A stretch of DNA of 64,000 nucleotides from Bacillota bacterium (GCA_023436225.1 JAEZKA010000065.1:1-64000); one strand, 5' to 3'. Counted from the stretch's first letter, positions 20,237 through 30,011 are shown. Numbers and translations are program-made. The notes: generated by a model from the letters alone, not told the origin.

Positions 20237-21451
20237 CATGTCGTAGCCGGTTGGGCTCTGGAAGATTCGAAGTTCGAACTCTCCTGCTATTGCAAATATA
20301 TGATCAAAGATATCGGACTGAATCCGCTCAAAATTCTCGAACTTCGTCTCATCTGTAAATGCATAGATCTCCAACGGTAAACCGTTCTCTCCTTGGGGCA
20401 ATTGCCGAACCAACTGGGTCAATCCCTTATGAAGCTTGGGATTATCCCTAAGATAATTCTCAATGTATACACGAAAGGTACCGATATTGGTCAGCCTCTT
20501 TTTATTAAAATCCAATTCACTGTTCGCATTGTATCTCTTATTATAGCTATTTAATTCACTCTCTTTCTCTGTAATATATTCCTTTAGATAGTTAATCTTT
20601 TTAAATTTATCAATCATTTCTTGAGTGCAGAAACGGATGCTGGTAACATCAATGATAACAGAACGTTTAATACGACGCCCACCAAATTCAGTCATACCTC
20701 TCCAGTTTTTGAAGGCATCCGTGACTAAGGAATAGGCTGGCAGCGTTACAATTGTCTTATCAAAATTCTGAACCTTGACTGTATTTAAGGTGATATCAAT
20801 CACATCTCCATCCGCACCGAATTTCGGCATTTCAATCCAGTCTCCAATCCGCAGCATATCATTAGAGGTCAGCTGTAATCCGGCAATAAAACCAAGTATG
20901 GAATCCTTAAATACAAAGGAGAAAACAGCGGCCAAGGCACCGATACCACCTAACATTAACAGTGGATTCTGATCCAAAGCGATTCCAATTACTACGATTC
21001 CGTCTACGATATATAATACAATTTTAACGACTTGTATTAATCCTTTAATTGGTCTGATTTTAGAGATCGGATAGTTGCGATAGATGTCATCAATCGAATT
21101 TAGCAGTGCATTTACAACAAAAAGTATTACAATCGATATATAGATTGCACAGCCTCTTCCAATATAGGAGGATAACGCTCCAAAAGCAGGTGCAAATAAA
21201 TACACAATAATTCCGGGTAACAAATTGGCCATATGGCCGAATACCTTCCGTTCTAACAGGATATTATCCCATAGATGCCTGTTTCGATAGATTAATTTAG
21301 CTAACAGCCTTAAGACTATTTTTTTAACGATGATATTTACCATAATGCAGGTTAAAATAATAATGAGGATCAAAAGCCCATACGAAATATAATCGATCAT
21401 TCCTTCTCTCATTCCATATCCCTGCAATATTTCACTAATACTTTTGGACAC
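20228..21451 (-). CDS. mechanosensitive channel, MscS superfamily (YbdG-like)
   Basis: 407 aa. About four or five N-terminal membrane helices precede the MscS pore helix (GGIGALAAVFSFVFKDSILGF) and beta domain (DWIEMPKFGADGDVIDITLN, then TVKVQNFDKTIVTLP). The KNWRGM motif and total length are close to E. coli YbdG, which opens under membrane tension to release solutes on osmotic downshock. The start is GTG at 21451 behind GGGAG. Its last three codons form one arm of the nested palindrome at 20093-20236. Divergent from the Ca2+ ATPase gene. Confidence 0.9.
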   Translation of the reverse strand: MSKSISEILQGYGMREGMIDYISYGLLILIIILTCIMVNIIVKKIVLRLLAKLIYRNRHLWDNILLERKVFGHMANLLPGIIVYLFAPAFGALSSYIGRGCAIYISIVILFVVNALLNSIDDIYRNYPISKIRPIKGLIQVVKIVLYIVDGIVVIGIALDQNPLLMLGGIGALAAVFSFVFKDSILGFIAGLQLTSNDMLRIGDWIEMPKFGADGDVIDITLNTVKVQNFDKTIVTLPAYSLVTDAFKNWRGMTEFGGRRIKRSVIIDVTSIRFCTQEMIDKFKKINYLKEYITEKESELNSYNKRYNANSELDFNKKRLTNIGTFRVYIENYLRDNPKLHKGLTQLVRQLPQGENGLPLEIYAFTDETKFENFERIQSDIFDHIFAIAGEFELRIFQSPTGYDMRE

Positions 21452-21708
21452 GGCTTTTATTCTCCCTCTCTTTCAATTGATCTCCTATATTTTACTATTC
21501 TTTACCTACCGTGTCAAACATTAGTAGACCTAAATAATGTATTATTAATGTCTCAATATTTTACAATTCTAATACTTTTCTAATGCTAAAATTTACGGGT
21601 CATGGTATAATTATCCTACTGTTTTTACTGTAGATCTATGCTTCTAAGCATAAAGTACCTTTTATTAGGAACTATAATGAATGCAAGATGTATGAAAGAG
21701 GTGTTACT

Positions 21709-24357
21709 ATGTGGTTTTCGAAATCATCGAATGAAGTGCTGAAGGAATTTGGCGTTAATCCTGCCGTTGGACTATCGGAAGCAGAAGCAAAGATACGTTT
21801 AGAGAAGTACGGCATGAATATGCTGAAGGGAAAGGCAAAAAAAAGTATAATTTCCTTATTTCTTTCACAATTAAAAGACATGTTGATCTATGTCCTATTG
21901 GCAGCCGCAGTAATTACATTAATTATTGGGGAAATCGCCGATTCAGTTATTATTTTACTGGTAATTATTCTAAATGCGGTTATTGGTGTAATTCAAGAGT
22001 ATAAGGCAGAAAAGGCAGTGGAGGCACTTCAGAAGATGACCACCCCGAAATCGGTTGTCAGACGAGACGGAGTAATCAAGGAAATCAATTCGGAAGAGGT
22101 TGTACCAGGTGATATTATTATACTGGATGCTGGAAGATTTGTATCAGCCGACCTTCGGTTAATTGAAAGTGCCAACCTACAGATTGAAGAATCTGCGCTG
22201 ACAGGTGAGTCCGTACCCACCTCAAAGAATGCAAATTCCATTTTTGAGGATCCGAAGACACCGGTAGGTGATAAGGCTAACATGGCCTTTCTCTCCACTC
22301 TTGTTACCTATGGACGTGGCGAAGGTGTTGTTGTTGCCACAGCAATGGATACAGAAATCGGTATGATTGCAAAAATACTTGAGTCTGATAATGAAGAAAT
22401 GACTCCTCTTCAAAAGCGTCTCGATGAACTTGGGCGAATACTTGGTTTCCTTGCCATCGGAATCTGTGCTTTGATCTTTGTCATTGCACTAATTCAAAGA
22501 CGTGATTTATTTGAGATGTTCTTAACAGCAATCAGCTTAGCAGTTGCAGCAATCCCTGAGGGTCTGGCAGCGATAGTAGCCATTGTACTAGCTCTCGGTG
22601 TTACCAGAATGTCGAAGATTAATGCTATTGTTAAAAAGCTTCCTGCTGTAGAGACCTTAGGTTCTGTTAATATTATCTGCTCCGATAAGACAGGAACCTT
22701 AACACAGAACAAGATGACCGTGGTGAAACAATACACATCCGGAAAGCTTACCGAGGTATCTCAGACTGAGACCACTCAGACTGCTACTTCGGATGAGAAG
22801 GAGTTAATCCGCTCATTTGTTCTCTGCTCTGATGCAACCTATGAGAATGGTCAGGGAACCGGCGATCCTACTGAAATTGCTCTGATTATCTTGGGCGATA
22901 AATTTGGCTTAGGTCGTACCGATTTGAACAACAAACATAAAAGAGTTTCGGAAAATCCCTTTGATTCTGATCGTAAGCTGATGTCTACTCTGAATGTGGA
23001 AGGCAGCGGATACCGGGTTCATACCAAGGGTGCGATTGATCATATTCTAAAACTATCTACTACTGCTCTTGTGAACGGTCAGGTGGTTCCTCTAACTCCT
23101 GAATTGAAGGCTGATTATTTAAAAATTACTGAGGATATGTCCGACAATGCACTTCGTGTACTTGGTGTGGCGTATAAGGATACAGCAGCTGTTATCGCTC
23201 CAGAGGAAATGGAGAAGGATCTTACCATCATAGGATTAGTAGGTATGATTGATCCTCCAAGGCTTGAGGTCAAGGCTTCGATTGCAGAAGCAAAGCGTGC
23301 GGGTATCCGTCCGATAATGATAACCGGCGATCATAAGAATACTGCTGTTGCAATTGCTAAGGAATTAGGAATTGCAGATTCCATTGAGCAAAGCTTAACC
23401 GGAGCAGAGATCGATGACTTATCGGAGGAAGCCTTTGCTGCTAATATTAATAATTATCGTGTATTTGCCCGTGTATCACCGGAACACAAGGTTAAGATTG
23501 TCAGAGCCTTCAAAGCGCATGGCAATATTGTATCCATGACCGGCGATGGTGTAAATGACGCTCCTTCTCTCAAGTTTGCTGACATCGGTGTTGCTATGGG
23601 TATCACGGGTACCGATGTTGCGAAGGGTGCCAGTGATATGATTTTAACGGACGATAACTTCACTACAATTGTTCATGCAATTGAAGAAGGAAGAAATATC
23701 TACAATAATATTAAGAAGTCCGTTATCTTCCTCTTATCCTGTAATTTAGGTGAGGTAATTGCAATCTTCTTATCCATCCTCTTAAACTGGCCGGTTCCTT
23801 TGATTGCGACTCAGATTCTCTGGGTTAATTTAATCACAGATTCACTTCCAGCGATTGCTTTAGGTATTGATCCTGGTGATAAGGATGTTATGAAGCAGCA
23901 GCCAAGGAATCCAAAGGAAAGCTTTTTCGCCAGAGGTGCAGGCCTTAGAGCAGTAATCGGTGGCCTACTCATCGGTCTCTTAACACTGACAGCCTTCTAT
24001 TACGGTCTTTGGGAGCATGGCTATGTTCTGGGTGACGGAGCCGTTCCCGAGGAAAGTCTCACCTATGCTAGAACCATGGCTTTTGTGGTATTAGCAGCCT
24101 CTCAGCTGTTTTATTCCTTATCAATGAGAAACTCCAAAAAGTCCATCTTCAAGATTGGTTTATTCTCAAACAAGTTTTTGGTTGGTGCGATTATTGTAGG
24201 TGTTTTACTACAGCTGGTTGTAATATCCATTCCCGTTCTTGCAAATGCCTTTGGTGTGCATAATCTTACCCTTCAGGACTGGGGACTTGTAATTGGATTC
24301 TCATTGGTGCCCTTAGTGGTTAATGAGATTCTTAAAATCTTTTACAAAACGACGTAA
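21709..24357 (+). CDS. calcium-transporting P-type ATPase (type II, PMCA-like)
   Basis: 882 aa, a full-length P-type pump. TGES is at 165-168, the phosphorylated Asp326 is in CSDKTGTLTQNK, and the hinge GDGVNDAPSL is present. In the membrane helices IPEGL (282-286) and NLITDSLPAIALG supply the carboxylates and asparagine typical of Ca2+ pumps. It would export Ca2+ from the cytoplasm. The ATG at 21709 has AAAGAGGTG upstream; the frame opens seven codons earlier. msrA follows 45 bp later, probably in one operon. No known riboswitch was recognised in the 250-bp leader; a TATAAT is at 21606-21611. Confidence 0.93.
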   Translation: MWFSKSSNEVLKEFGVNPAVGLSEAEAKIRLEKYGMNMLKGKAKKSIISLFLSQLKDMLIYVLLAAAVITLIIGEIADSVIILLVIILNAVIGVIQEYKAEKAVEALQKMTTPKSVVRRDGVIKEINSEEVVPGDIIILDAGRFVSADLRLIESANLQIEESALTGESVPTSKNANSIFEDPKTPVGDKANMAFLSTLVTYGRGEGVVVATAMDTEIGMIAKILESDNEEMTPLQKRLDELGRILGFLAIGICALIFVIALIQRRDLFEMFLTAISLAVAAIPEGLAAIVAIVLALGVTRMSKINAIVKKLPAVETLGSVNIICSDKTGTLTQNKMTVVKQYTSGKLTEVSQTETTQTATSDEKELIRSFVLCSDATYENGQGTGDPTEIALIILGDKFGLGRTDLNNKHKRVSENPFDSDRKLMSTLNVEGSGYRVHTKGAIDHILKLSTTALVNGQVVPLTPELKADYLKITEDMSDNALRVLGVAYKDTAAVIAPEEMEKDLTIIGLVGMIDPPRLEVKASIAEAKRAGIRPIMITGDHKNTAVAIAKELGIADSIEQSLTGAEIDDLSEEAFAANINNYRVFARVSPEHKVKIVRAFKAHGNIVSMTGDGVNDAPSLKFADIGVAMGITGTDVAKGASDMILTDDNFTTIVHAIEEGRNIYNNIKKSVIFLLSCNLGEVIAIFLSILLNWPVPLIATQILWVNLITDSLPAIALGIDPGDKDVMKQQPRNPKESFFARGAGLRAVIGGLLIGLLTLTAFYYGLWEHGYVLGDGAVPEESLTYARTMAFVVLAASQLFYSLSMRNSKKSIFKIGLFSNKFLVGAIIVGVLLQLVVISIPVLANAFGVHNLTLQDWGLVIGFSLVPLVVNEILKIFYKTT

Positions 24358-24402
24358 AATCAATATAATAGCCTAATGATAAAGGCATTAAGGAGCTTTC
24401 AT

Positions 24403-24933
24403 ATGTCAACAGAAATGAATTTAAAAGAAATTTATCTCGCAGGGGGATGCTTCTGGGGGACGGAAAAATATTTAGCGAATATCAATGGAATTGTAAAGAC
24501 AGACGTTGGTTATGCCAATGGTAATACTGAGAGCCCTACTTATCAGGAGGTCTGCCATAATAACACAGGTCACGCAGAGACTGTTCGTGTGTTCTATGAT
24601 CCGAGGATCGTACGTTTGGAATTTATTTTGACTCTTTATTATGATGTTATTGATCCTACCTCTGTCAATCGTCAGGGTGGAGATTCCGGCACTCAGTATC
24701 GTACCGGAATCTATTATGTAGATGATCAGGATATTCCTGTCATTCAAGCGTCAATTAAGGAGCTTCAGACTCATTATGAGAAGCCAATTGCCATTGAAGT
24801 ATTACCCCTTCGTAATTACTATATTGCTGAGGAATATCATCAGAAATATCTGGATAAGAACCCCAGTGGTTATTGCCATATTCGCCGTGAGAAATTCGAT
24901 CAGGCAAAGCTGGCTAAGGATGATATGCTTTAG
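24403..24933 (+). CDS. msrA: peptide methionine sulfoxide reductase MsrA
   Basis: 176 aa, single MsrA domain with no MsrB fusion. The catalytic Cys16 lies in AGGCFWGTE; VGYANG, SPTYQEVC, GHAETV and RQGGDSGTQYRTGIY are all present. The C-terminal GYCHI holds the probable resolving cysteine. It repairs Met-S-sulfoxide in proteins. The ATG at 24403 is preceded by AAGGAG; nine upstream codons are in frame but lack a site. It probably shares a transcript with the Ca2+ pump. Confidence 0.95.
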   Translation: MSTEMNLKEIYLAGGCFWGTEKYLANINGIVKTDVGYANGNTESPTYQEVCHNNTGHAETVRVFYDPRIVRLEFILTLYYDVIDPTSVNRQGGDSGTQYRTGIYYVDDQDIPVIQASIKELQTHYEKPIAIEVLPLRNYYIAEEYHQKYLDKNPSGYCHIRREKFDQAKLAKDDML

Positions 24934-25004
24934 AAGATGATAAAGATTTAATGCTTCCTCCATCTTAGAGTGATGGATAAGTATGACTTAAAATAAAGGA
25001 TTCG

Positions 25005-25093
25005 AGTAAAGGAAAGGATAACATGCCCCCCATACAGGATAACCTATTTAACTGATTATCCCGTATTTGGCGCAAGTTATCCTTTCCTTTACT
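25005..25093. terminator. nested palindrome, probable bidirectional terminator
   Basis: A perfect 18-bp inverted repeat (25005-25022 and 25076-25093, AGTAAAGGAAAGGATAAC) encloses a smaller hairpin (GGATAA with TTATCC, 25037-25061). It lies between the convergent msrA and ABC permease genes. The tail after the right arm is only partly T-rich. The stem is longer than needed for termination. Confidence 0.65.
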
Positions 25094-25130
25094 TAAGATT
25101 ACACTTCTTTAAAGTACCTTCTTATCCTGC

Positions 25131-27425
25131 TTATTCTACCCCTTTTAATGAGCTTACCATATCAATATTCTTCACTCTCTTCGAAAATAGTCGATTCACT
25201 GCCGCAGATATTAATATAGTACCGATAATGGTATAGAGATAAGAGCTGAATTCTACGACGATGATGAAGTCAAATACATCTCCAAGGAACTGAAAGATAT
25301 ATTGAAGGATCCATATGCCGATGGGTATTCCCAGAATGATACCGATAATCGTCAGCCAGATATTTTGTGTTAATAAAAGCCTTCGAAGCTTTTTGGTCTT
25401 AAAGCCCATGACCTTCAATGTTGACAGCTCTCTCTGCCGTTCTGTGAATGACAGTACACCAAGATTGTAGATTACAACTACCGCAAGTATAATTGCTGCA
25501 ACGATTAGGGTATATACCATGACATCCATTGCACGTGCTAAGGTACGATAGCTCTTGATCAGATCCTCTTTATCTGATATTTTCGATATTCCGTCTCTCC
25601 CTTCGGTATATCGATGTGATCCATTGCTCTGCTCACTTACGATCATCGAAGGTCGATAGGTATATCCAAGCTCCTCATATAATGACCGGTACATTGTAAT
25701 ACCCTGCGTAAAGGGTGTTCTGTATATAGCACCAATTTCGGAGGTATTCCATCTCTCCTCACCATAGATATGCCAGGAGATCTCATCACCAACCTTCACT
25801 CCCAGATTCTCTGCCATCTTATAACTGATTGAGAGCTGGTCTTTGGGAAGTTTAATAAGTTTTCGCTTTTCATCAACAAATTGAATCAGACCTGTTTTCT
25901 CTTCTATCACCATGATCTCTCCGCTCTTCTTCTTACCCTTTACCTTAAGCTCGACCTTCCCCTCAAATACACCTTCACCTTGGATTTCCTGTATAATCTT
26001 ATCAAGCTGTTCTTCTGTAATGGTATCCATAAGCTCAAGCTGTGTCTCATAGTTGTTGATAACCTCATAATTCCAGGTTACGATATGATCCATCGTATCC
26101 TGTAACCCAAAACCACAGATTAATAACGCTGAGCACCCCAAGATACCTACTATGGCCATGGAGGATCTTCCTTTACAACGGATGACATCACGAAGGTTCC
26201 ACTGGGAATGAAAGCTTAAATATGTCCAAAGCCGGGTACGGTCAAAAATACTGTGCTTTATTGATTTTGGAGCCTTCGGCCTCAAACTCTGTGCAGGTGT
26301 ATCACTAAGTACATTACGGCAGGTCATATAAGCTGCCAGTGTACAAACCAGAATTGTTGCAAATACCATATAAAATACGGAAACAGGGATTACAGACTTC
26401 CATTCCGGAAGGGTATAGACGGTCTGCATGGAGTAATAGAATAGATATGGTAATAGCATTGGTCCGACAATAACACCCAGAATTGCTCCGGCCAGACTGA
26501 CCCATAAAGCATAAGATACGTAATGGTATAATATCCTTCTACGTTTAAATCCGATTGCTTTTAGGACACCAATCTGAGTTCTTTGATTATTAACGATTCT
26601 TGACATGGTGGTTACGATAGTTAATACCGCTACTGCCAGGAAAACGATAGGAAATATCTGTCCAATGGCTTTATGCTCCTTCATCTCCTCATTAAATTGC
26701 ATATAGCTTCGCAAATTCTCTCTAGCAATAGATACACTGTATTTTCCTTCCAGAGCTTGATCTATGGCATCCTCAAGACCAGTCCCTGCTTCCTTATCCG
26801 CTTTAACCATAAGCTCCGTGTAGACAATCGGTATCCCCTCCAAAAACGCCTTATCGGATAGGAATGCGAAACCATAATCGGTTCGGATCGGAACAATATC
26901 ATCACCACCGGTGAAATATACATACTCCGGGCTTATTACCATACCTCTAATCACTTTATCGAGGGTAACTCCATTGACATTAAAACGGATCTTATCTCCC
27001 ACCCTCAAGTTCTTTGCTTCCGCAAATAATTGATCCAGCCAGACACCCTCACTATCCGTAGCCGAAAAGGGCTCACCCTCCATCAGACGAAATTGTGATA
27101 TGGAGAATTCCTCAACGAAATGTAATGTCACCGTAGGATTGTTATCGAAATCAACAACAGACTTAATTGTCAGTCTTCTTTCTACTTTCTCCACCTGCTC
27201 CAGCTTCTCAACCTCTATGGCAGCCTCTTCAGAAAAGCCCGTACTGTAAACCCAAACATCTGCTAAATTGGTTGCCTCATAAAATTCCTCTGCTGTCATC
27301 TGTAAGCCATTTCCCTCACTATTGACTCCGGCATAGATAAATACTCCCAGGAAAGCCATCAGAAAGATAGAAATAAACTGAGTCTTATTTAATTTCATAT
27401 CCCTTAGCATTTTACGAAGCAGCAT
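25131..27425 (-). CDS. ABC transporter permease, FtsX/MacB-type, two FtsX domains
   Basis: 764 aa. An N-terminal membrane helix (about 14-32) and a large extracytoplasmic region are followed by an FtsX domain of three or four helices (about 255-370), then a second anchor, second outer domain and second FtsX domain at the C-terminus. This layout is that of MacB/LolE/YknZ-like exporters, which drive extracellular conformational work or efflux. The ATG at 27425 overlaps the ATPase stop by one base (TGATG), behind GAGGTG. The pair is divergent from a TetR regulator. The substrate is unknown. Confidence 0.9.
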   Translation of the reverse strand: MLLRKMLRDMKLNKTQFISIFLMAFLGVFIYAGVNSEGNGLQMTAEEFYEATNLADVWVYSTGFSEEAAIEVEKLEQVEKVERRLTIKSVVDFDNNPTVTLHFVEEFSISQFRLMEGEPFSATDSEGVWLDQLFAEAKNLRVGDKIRFNVNGVTLDKVIRGMVISPEYVYFTGGDDIVPIRTDYGFAFLSDKAFLEGIPIVYTELMVKADKEAGTGLEDAIDQALEGKYSVSIARENLRSYMQFNEEMKEHKAIGQIFPIVFLAVAVLTIVTTMSRIVNNQRTQIGVLKAIGFKRRRILYHYVSYALWVSLAGAILGVIVGPMLLPYLFYYSMQTVYTLPEWKSVIPVSVFYMVFATILVCTLAAYMTCRNVLSDTPAQSLRPKAPKSIKHSIFDRTRLWTYLSFHSQWNLRDVIRCKGRSSMAIVGILGCSALLICGFGLQDTMDHIVTWNYEVINNYETQLELMDTITEEQLDKIIQEIQGEGVFEGKVELKVKGKKKSGEIMVIEEKTGLIQFVDEKRKLIKLPKDQLSISYKMAENLGVKVGDEISWHIYGEERWNTSEIGAIYRTPFTQGITMYRSLYEELGYTYRPSMIVSEQSNGSHRYTEGRDGISKISDKEDLIKSYRTLARAMDVMVYTLIVAAIILAVVVIYNLGVLSFTERQRELSTLKVMGFKTKKLRRLLLTQNIWLTIIGIILGIPIGIWILQYIFQFLGDVFDFIIVVEFSSYLYTIIGTILISAAVNRLFSKRVKNIDMVSSLKGVE

Positions 27426-28126
27426 CACCAATTCACCTCTCTTACATCAATTGGATGTTCATTCACAGTAATATGAGTAATTTTTCCGTTCTTTATATGG
27501 ATTACCTTGTCAGCAGCCTCTGCCAAGGCTGCATTATGGGATACAATAATTACCGTCTTATTATTCTCTCTGCATAAGCGTTGTAAAAGACTGAGGATTA
27601 CTGTTCCGGTCTCAGAATCCAGTGCTCCGGTGGGTTCATCACACAATAGCATTGCCGGGTTTTTGCAGATGGCTCTGGCAATTGAGACCCTTTGCTGTTC
27701 TCCTCCGGATAATTGTGCGGGAAATTGATTCATGTGTTCCTGTAAACCAACCGAGGCTAATACTTTGACTGGATCCATCGAAACTTTGGTTACTTCTTTG
27801 GTTAAGGTGACATTCTCTAGCGCGGTCAAGGTAGGTATTAGATTATAGAACTGAAATACAAAGCCTACCTTAGTTGCACGATAATCGGTTAATTCATCGT
27901 CTTTGTAATTAGAGATATACTGTCCGTCAATTAAGATATCCCCTGAAGACGCATAATCCATTCCCCCTAAAAGATTGAGTAACGTAGATTTACCGGCACC
28001 GCTGGGCCCTAGAATAACAACAAATTCTCCCTCATTAATCTCGAAATTAATGTGGTCTACTGCGAAAAACTTCGTCTCACCTAATACATACTCTTTTGTT
28101 ACATTCTTAAATTCAATAAAATTCAT
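27425..28126 (-). CDS. ABC transporter ATP-binding protein (MacB/LolD family)
   Basis: 233 aa. Walker A GPSGAGKST is at 40-48, the signature is LSGGEQQRVSIARAI, Walker B is MLLCDEPTGALD and the switch histidine lies in VIIVSHNA. The LolD/MacB/FtsE group fits the FtsX-type permease encoded directly downstream. The open frame starts at 28180, but GGTGGGAG before the ATG at 28126 sets the start. Probably repressed by the divergent TetR protein (28367-28972). Confidence 0.95.
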   Translation of the reverse strand: MNFIEFKNVTKEYVLGETKFFAVDHINFEINEGEFVVILGPSGAGKSTLLNLLGGMDYASSGDILIDGQYISNYKDDELTDYRATKVGFVFQFYNLIPTLTALENVTLTKEVTKVSMDPVKVLASVGLQEHMNQFPAQLSGGEQQRVSIARAICKNPAMLLCDEPTGALDSETGTVILSLLQRLCRENNKTVIIVSHNAALAEAADKVIHIKNGKITHITVNEHPIDVREVNW

Positions 28127-28206
28127 ACTATCTCCCACCTTTCTTATCCTCAATAATTTTCCATAAGTTAAACCTTGCATTTAATAAGCTGTAATATCAT
28201 AATCTG

Positions 28207-28228
28207 AACATGAATTTATTTTCATGTT
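28207..28228. promoter_or_regulatory. candidate TetR operator 1
   Basis: AACATGAA and TTCATGTT separated by 6 bp, a perfect palindrome 80-100 bp upstream of the ABC ATPase start. It shares the TGAA-N6-TTCA core with the site at 28270-28289. Confidence 0.5.
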
Positions 28229-28269
28229 TTACCAATTATATGATATCATATTATGCATGTCAATGATAT

Positions 28270-28289
28270 ATGTGAATATAATTTCACAT
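28270..28289. promoter_or_regulatory. candidate TetR operator 2
   Basis: ATGTGAA and TTCACAT separated by 6 bp, a perfect palindrome between the divergent ABC and tetR genes. It has the same TGAA-N6-TTCA core and spacing as operator 1, 62 bp away, and lies about 20 bp before the -35 of the tetR promoter. Confidence 0.5.
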
Positions 28290-28310
28290 TTATATATTTA
28301 TTTACTAAGG

Positions 28311-28339
28311 TTGACGAAATCGATTTTCATTATTATAAT
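28311..28339 (+). promoter_or_regulatory. sigma-A promoter of the tetR gene
   Basis: TTGACG (28311-28316) and a perfect TATAAT (28334-28339) with a 17-bp spacer, 28 bp before the ATG. AAAGGAGG follows at about 28352-28359. Confidence 0.75.
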
Positions 28340-28366
28340 CAATAATAGGTAAAAGGAGGCATTTAC

Positions 28367-28972
28367 ATGGGAAACGGTCAGATCAGGATGCCGCAGCAGC
28401 AGCGGTCGATTGAAAAAAGAAAGAAAATTATAGATGCAGGTTGTCAATTATTCAGCGAAAAGGGTTATCATAATACGAATACTGCTGAAATTGCAAAGTT
28501 AGCCGGAGTATCCACCGGAATCGTATATAATTATTTTAAAGACAAAAAAGATATATTTATGGAAGTAATCGATATTTATGAGATGAGTATTACTACTCCT
28601 ATGTATGAAGCAATTAAGAGGCTTGAAAAGCCTGTAGATATTGAAAAGACCTTAAAGAATATCATCACAACCCTCACCATAGGACATACCATGTCCAAAA
28701 ATGTTCATGAAGAAATGCAAGCCCTTGCTCATACCGATAAAGAAATCAGTGACTTGTTCTGCCGGTTTCAATCCAATATTGCTACACAGATCGTTGAATT
28801 GATGGCGGCTTATGATATCAAACCTACGAATGCCTTGGAAAAAGCTCACATAATGATCGATATCATAGAAAATATCATCCATGAGATCGTGTATCATCAG
28901 CATGAATATCTTGATTATAATGTTATGACTGATGTGGCTGTAAAAGCAATCGTGGATATGCTTAGTTACTAA
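28367..28972 (+). CDS. TetR/AcrR-family transcriptional regulator
   Basis: 201 aa. The N-terminal TetR helix-turn-helix (about 15-60) contains GCQLFSEKGYHNTNTAEIAK and GVSTGIVYNYFKDKKDIF; the rest is a helical ligand domain of unknown specificity. It is transcribed away from the ABC exporter genes, the common layout for a regulator that controls its neighbour. Two matching palindromes lie in the shared 240-bp promoter region. The stop codon is within a 12-bp hairpin (28953-28981). Confidence 0.92.
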   Translation: MGNGQIRMPQQQRSIEKRKKIIDAGCQLFSEKGYHNTNTAEIAKLAGVSTGIVYNYFKDKKDIFMEVIDIYEMSITTPMYEAIKRLEKPVDIEKTLKNIITTLTIGHTMSKNVHEEMQALAHTDKEISDLFCRFQSNIATQIVELMAAYDIKPTNALEKAHIMIDIIENIIHEIVYHQHEYLDYNVMTDVAVKAIVDMLSY

Positions 28973-28981
28973 GCATATCCA
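28953..28981. terminator. hairpin spanning the tetR stop codon
   Basis: A perfect 12-bp stem (28953-28964 with 28970-28981, TGGATATGCTTA) and a 5-nt loop. The stop codon TAA opens the right arm. No T-run follows, so termination is uncertain. The tetR and merR genes converge here; 28982-29126 holds nothing else that I can name. Confidence 0.5.
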
Positions 28982-29126
28982 TGATTATAAGCTATGAGCT
29001 ATGGAATGTGTTAATTAGAAAGGCCAGACAACAGCTTCGCCTAATCGATAAGAGTACACTACCACTTCTCGCAATGTCCTCCTGTGATTCTACACTTCTA
29101 TTCCATATAGCGAAGTATAGACATTA

Positions 29127-29885
29127 CTATTTGCTGGTATAGATGTGAATGGCATCCCTTAAGAATACTGCCAAACCTGGCTGCTTCTTATCATAAAAAG
29201 CGGTAAACCGCTCGTCATCCACATACATCTGGGCAAGTCCGGCATGGGCTTCCTTGCTATAGCTGCCCCAGGTATAGCTTAACCACTGCCGATGAAGATC
29301 AGCGGTCCTTTGACCCAGCTCTCCGGCAGGATCTCCTGTAGCAAAGGCCTGCTCCAGCGTATCTAGAACCTCCTGACCTAGCTTCTCGTATTCTGCGTAT
29401 TGCGCTTCGGTCATATTCATCAGCTTGGCATTGGAAGCTGTCACAGCCTCCTCTCCATACTTTTCTTTGATCTCCTGCCCGTATTTCTTCTCATTATCTT
29501 CTACTAACTTTTTCTTAAGGCCTTCAAATTTTTCATTGTCTTTCATTATTCTTCTTCCTTCCCGACTTTCAATTGTCTTCTCGACATTATTAATCAGCAT
29601 ATCAATTTGTTGTCTCTGTGCAAGGAGCTTCACCAAATGATCCTTCAGTGCTGCCAACTCGTCAAAGGTCTTGGAGCTTAGGATATCCTGAATGACATCC
29701 AAGTTCACACCCATCTGTCGATACAGCAAGATCTGCTGCAGTCGATCCACCTCTGCCTGCCCATAGATTCGATATCCGTTTGAATTGATTCTAGCCGGCT
29801 TTAAGATACCAATTTCATCATAATATCGAAGCGTTCTGGTACTGATCCCAGCCATTTGGCCTAATTTCTGCACTGTATATTCCAT
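29127..29885 (-). CDS. MerR-family regulator with TipAS drug-binding domain
   Basis: 252 aa. The MerR winged helix (1-70: LGQMAGISTRTLRYYDEIGIL, then NGYRIY) and a dimerisation helix (about 75-120) are followed by a TipAS domain (about 130-250) with the typical NMTEAQYAEY, HRQWLSYTW and YVDDERFTAFYD pattern. TipAS domains bind thiopeptide-like and other drugs and turn on efflux or sequestration. The ATG follows GGGGG. The promoter has the long 19-bp spacer expected of a MerR target, so autoactivation is likely. Confidence 0.92.
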   Translation of the reverse strand: MEYTVQKLGQMAGISTRTLRYYDEIGILKPARINSNGYRIYGQAEVDRLQQILLYRQMGVNLDVIQDILSSKTFDELAALKDHLVKLLAQRQQIDMLINNVEKTIESREGRRIMKDNEKFEGLKKKLVEDNEKKYGQEIKEKYGEEAVTASNAKLMNMTEAQYAEYEKLGQEVLDTLEQAFATGDPAGELGQRTADLHRQWLSYTWGSYSKEAHAGLAQMYVDDERFTAFYDKKQPGLAVFLRDAIHIYTSK

Positions 29886-29907
29886 GTTGTAACCCCCTTA
29901 CAAACCG

Positions 29908-29938
29908 AGTCTACACCTTTACGTAGCGTCAATGTCAA
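29908..29938 (-). promoter_or_regulatory. MerR-type promoter with 19-bp spacer
   Basis: Minus strand: TTGACA (29938-29933) and TAGACT (29913-29908) with a 19-bp spacer instead of 17. The spacer holds an imperfect dyad, GACGCTAC-N8-GTAGACTC, the usual binding place for MerR dimers that untwist the DNA. It is 22 bp before the merR ATG. Confidence 0.7.
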
Positions 29939-30011
29939 TACCTTTGTTACTAAACCTGCTGATTAATTTTTGATCAATTTTTCTTAACCTTCAAATAATT
30001 TTTAATCAATA

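Noticed and set aside
21500..21708. Metal-sensing riboswitch before the Ca2+ ATPase
   Set aside because: I looked for the yybP-ykoY pattern often found before such pumps and did not find its conserved loops.
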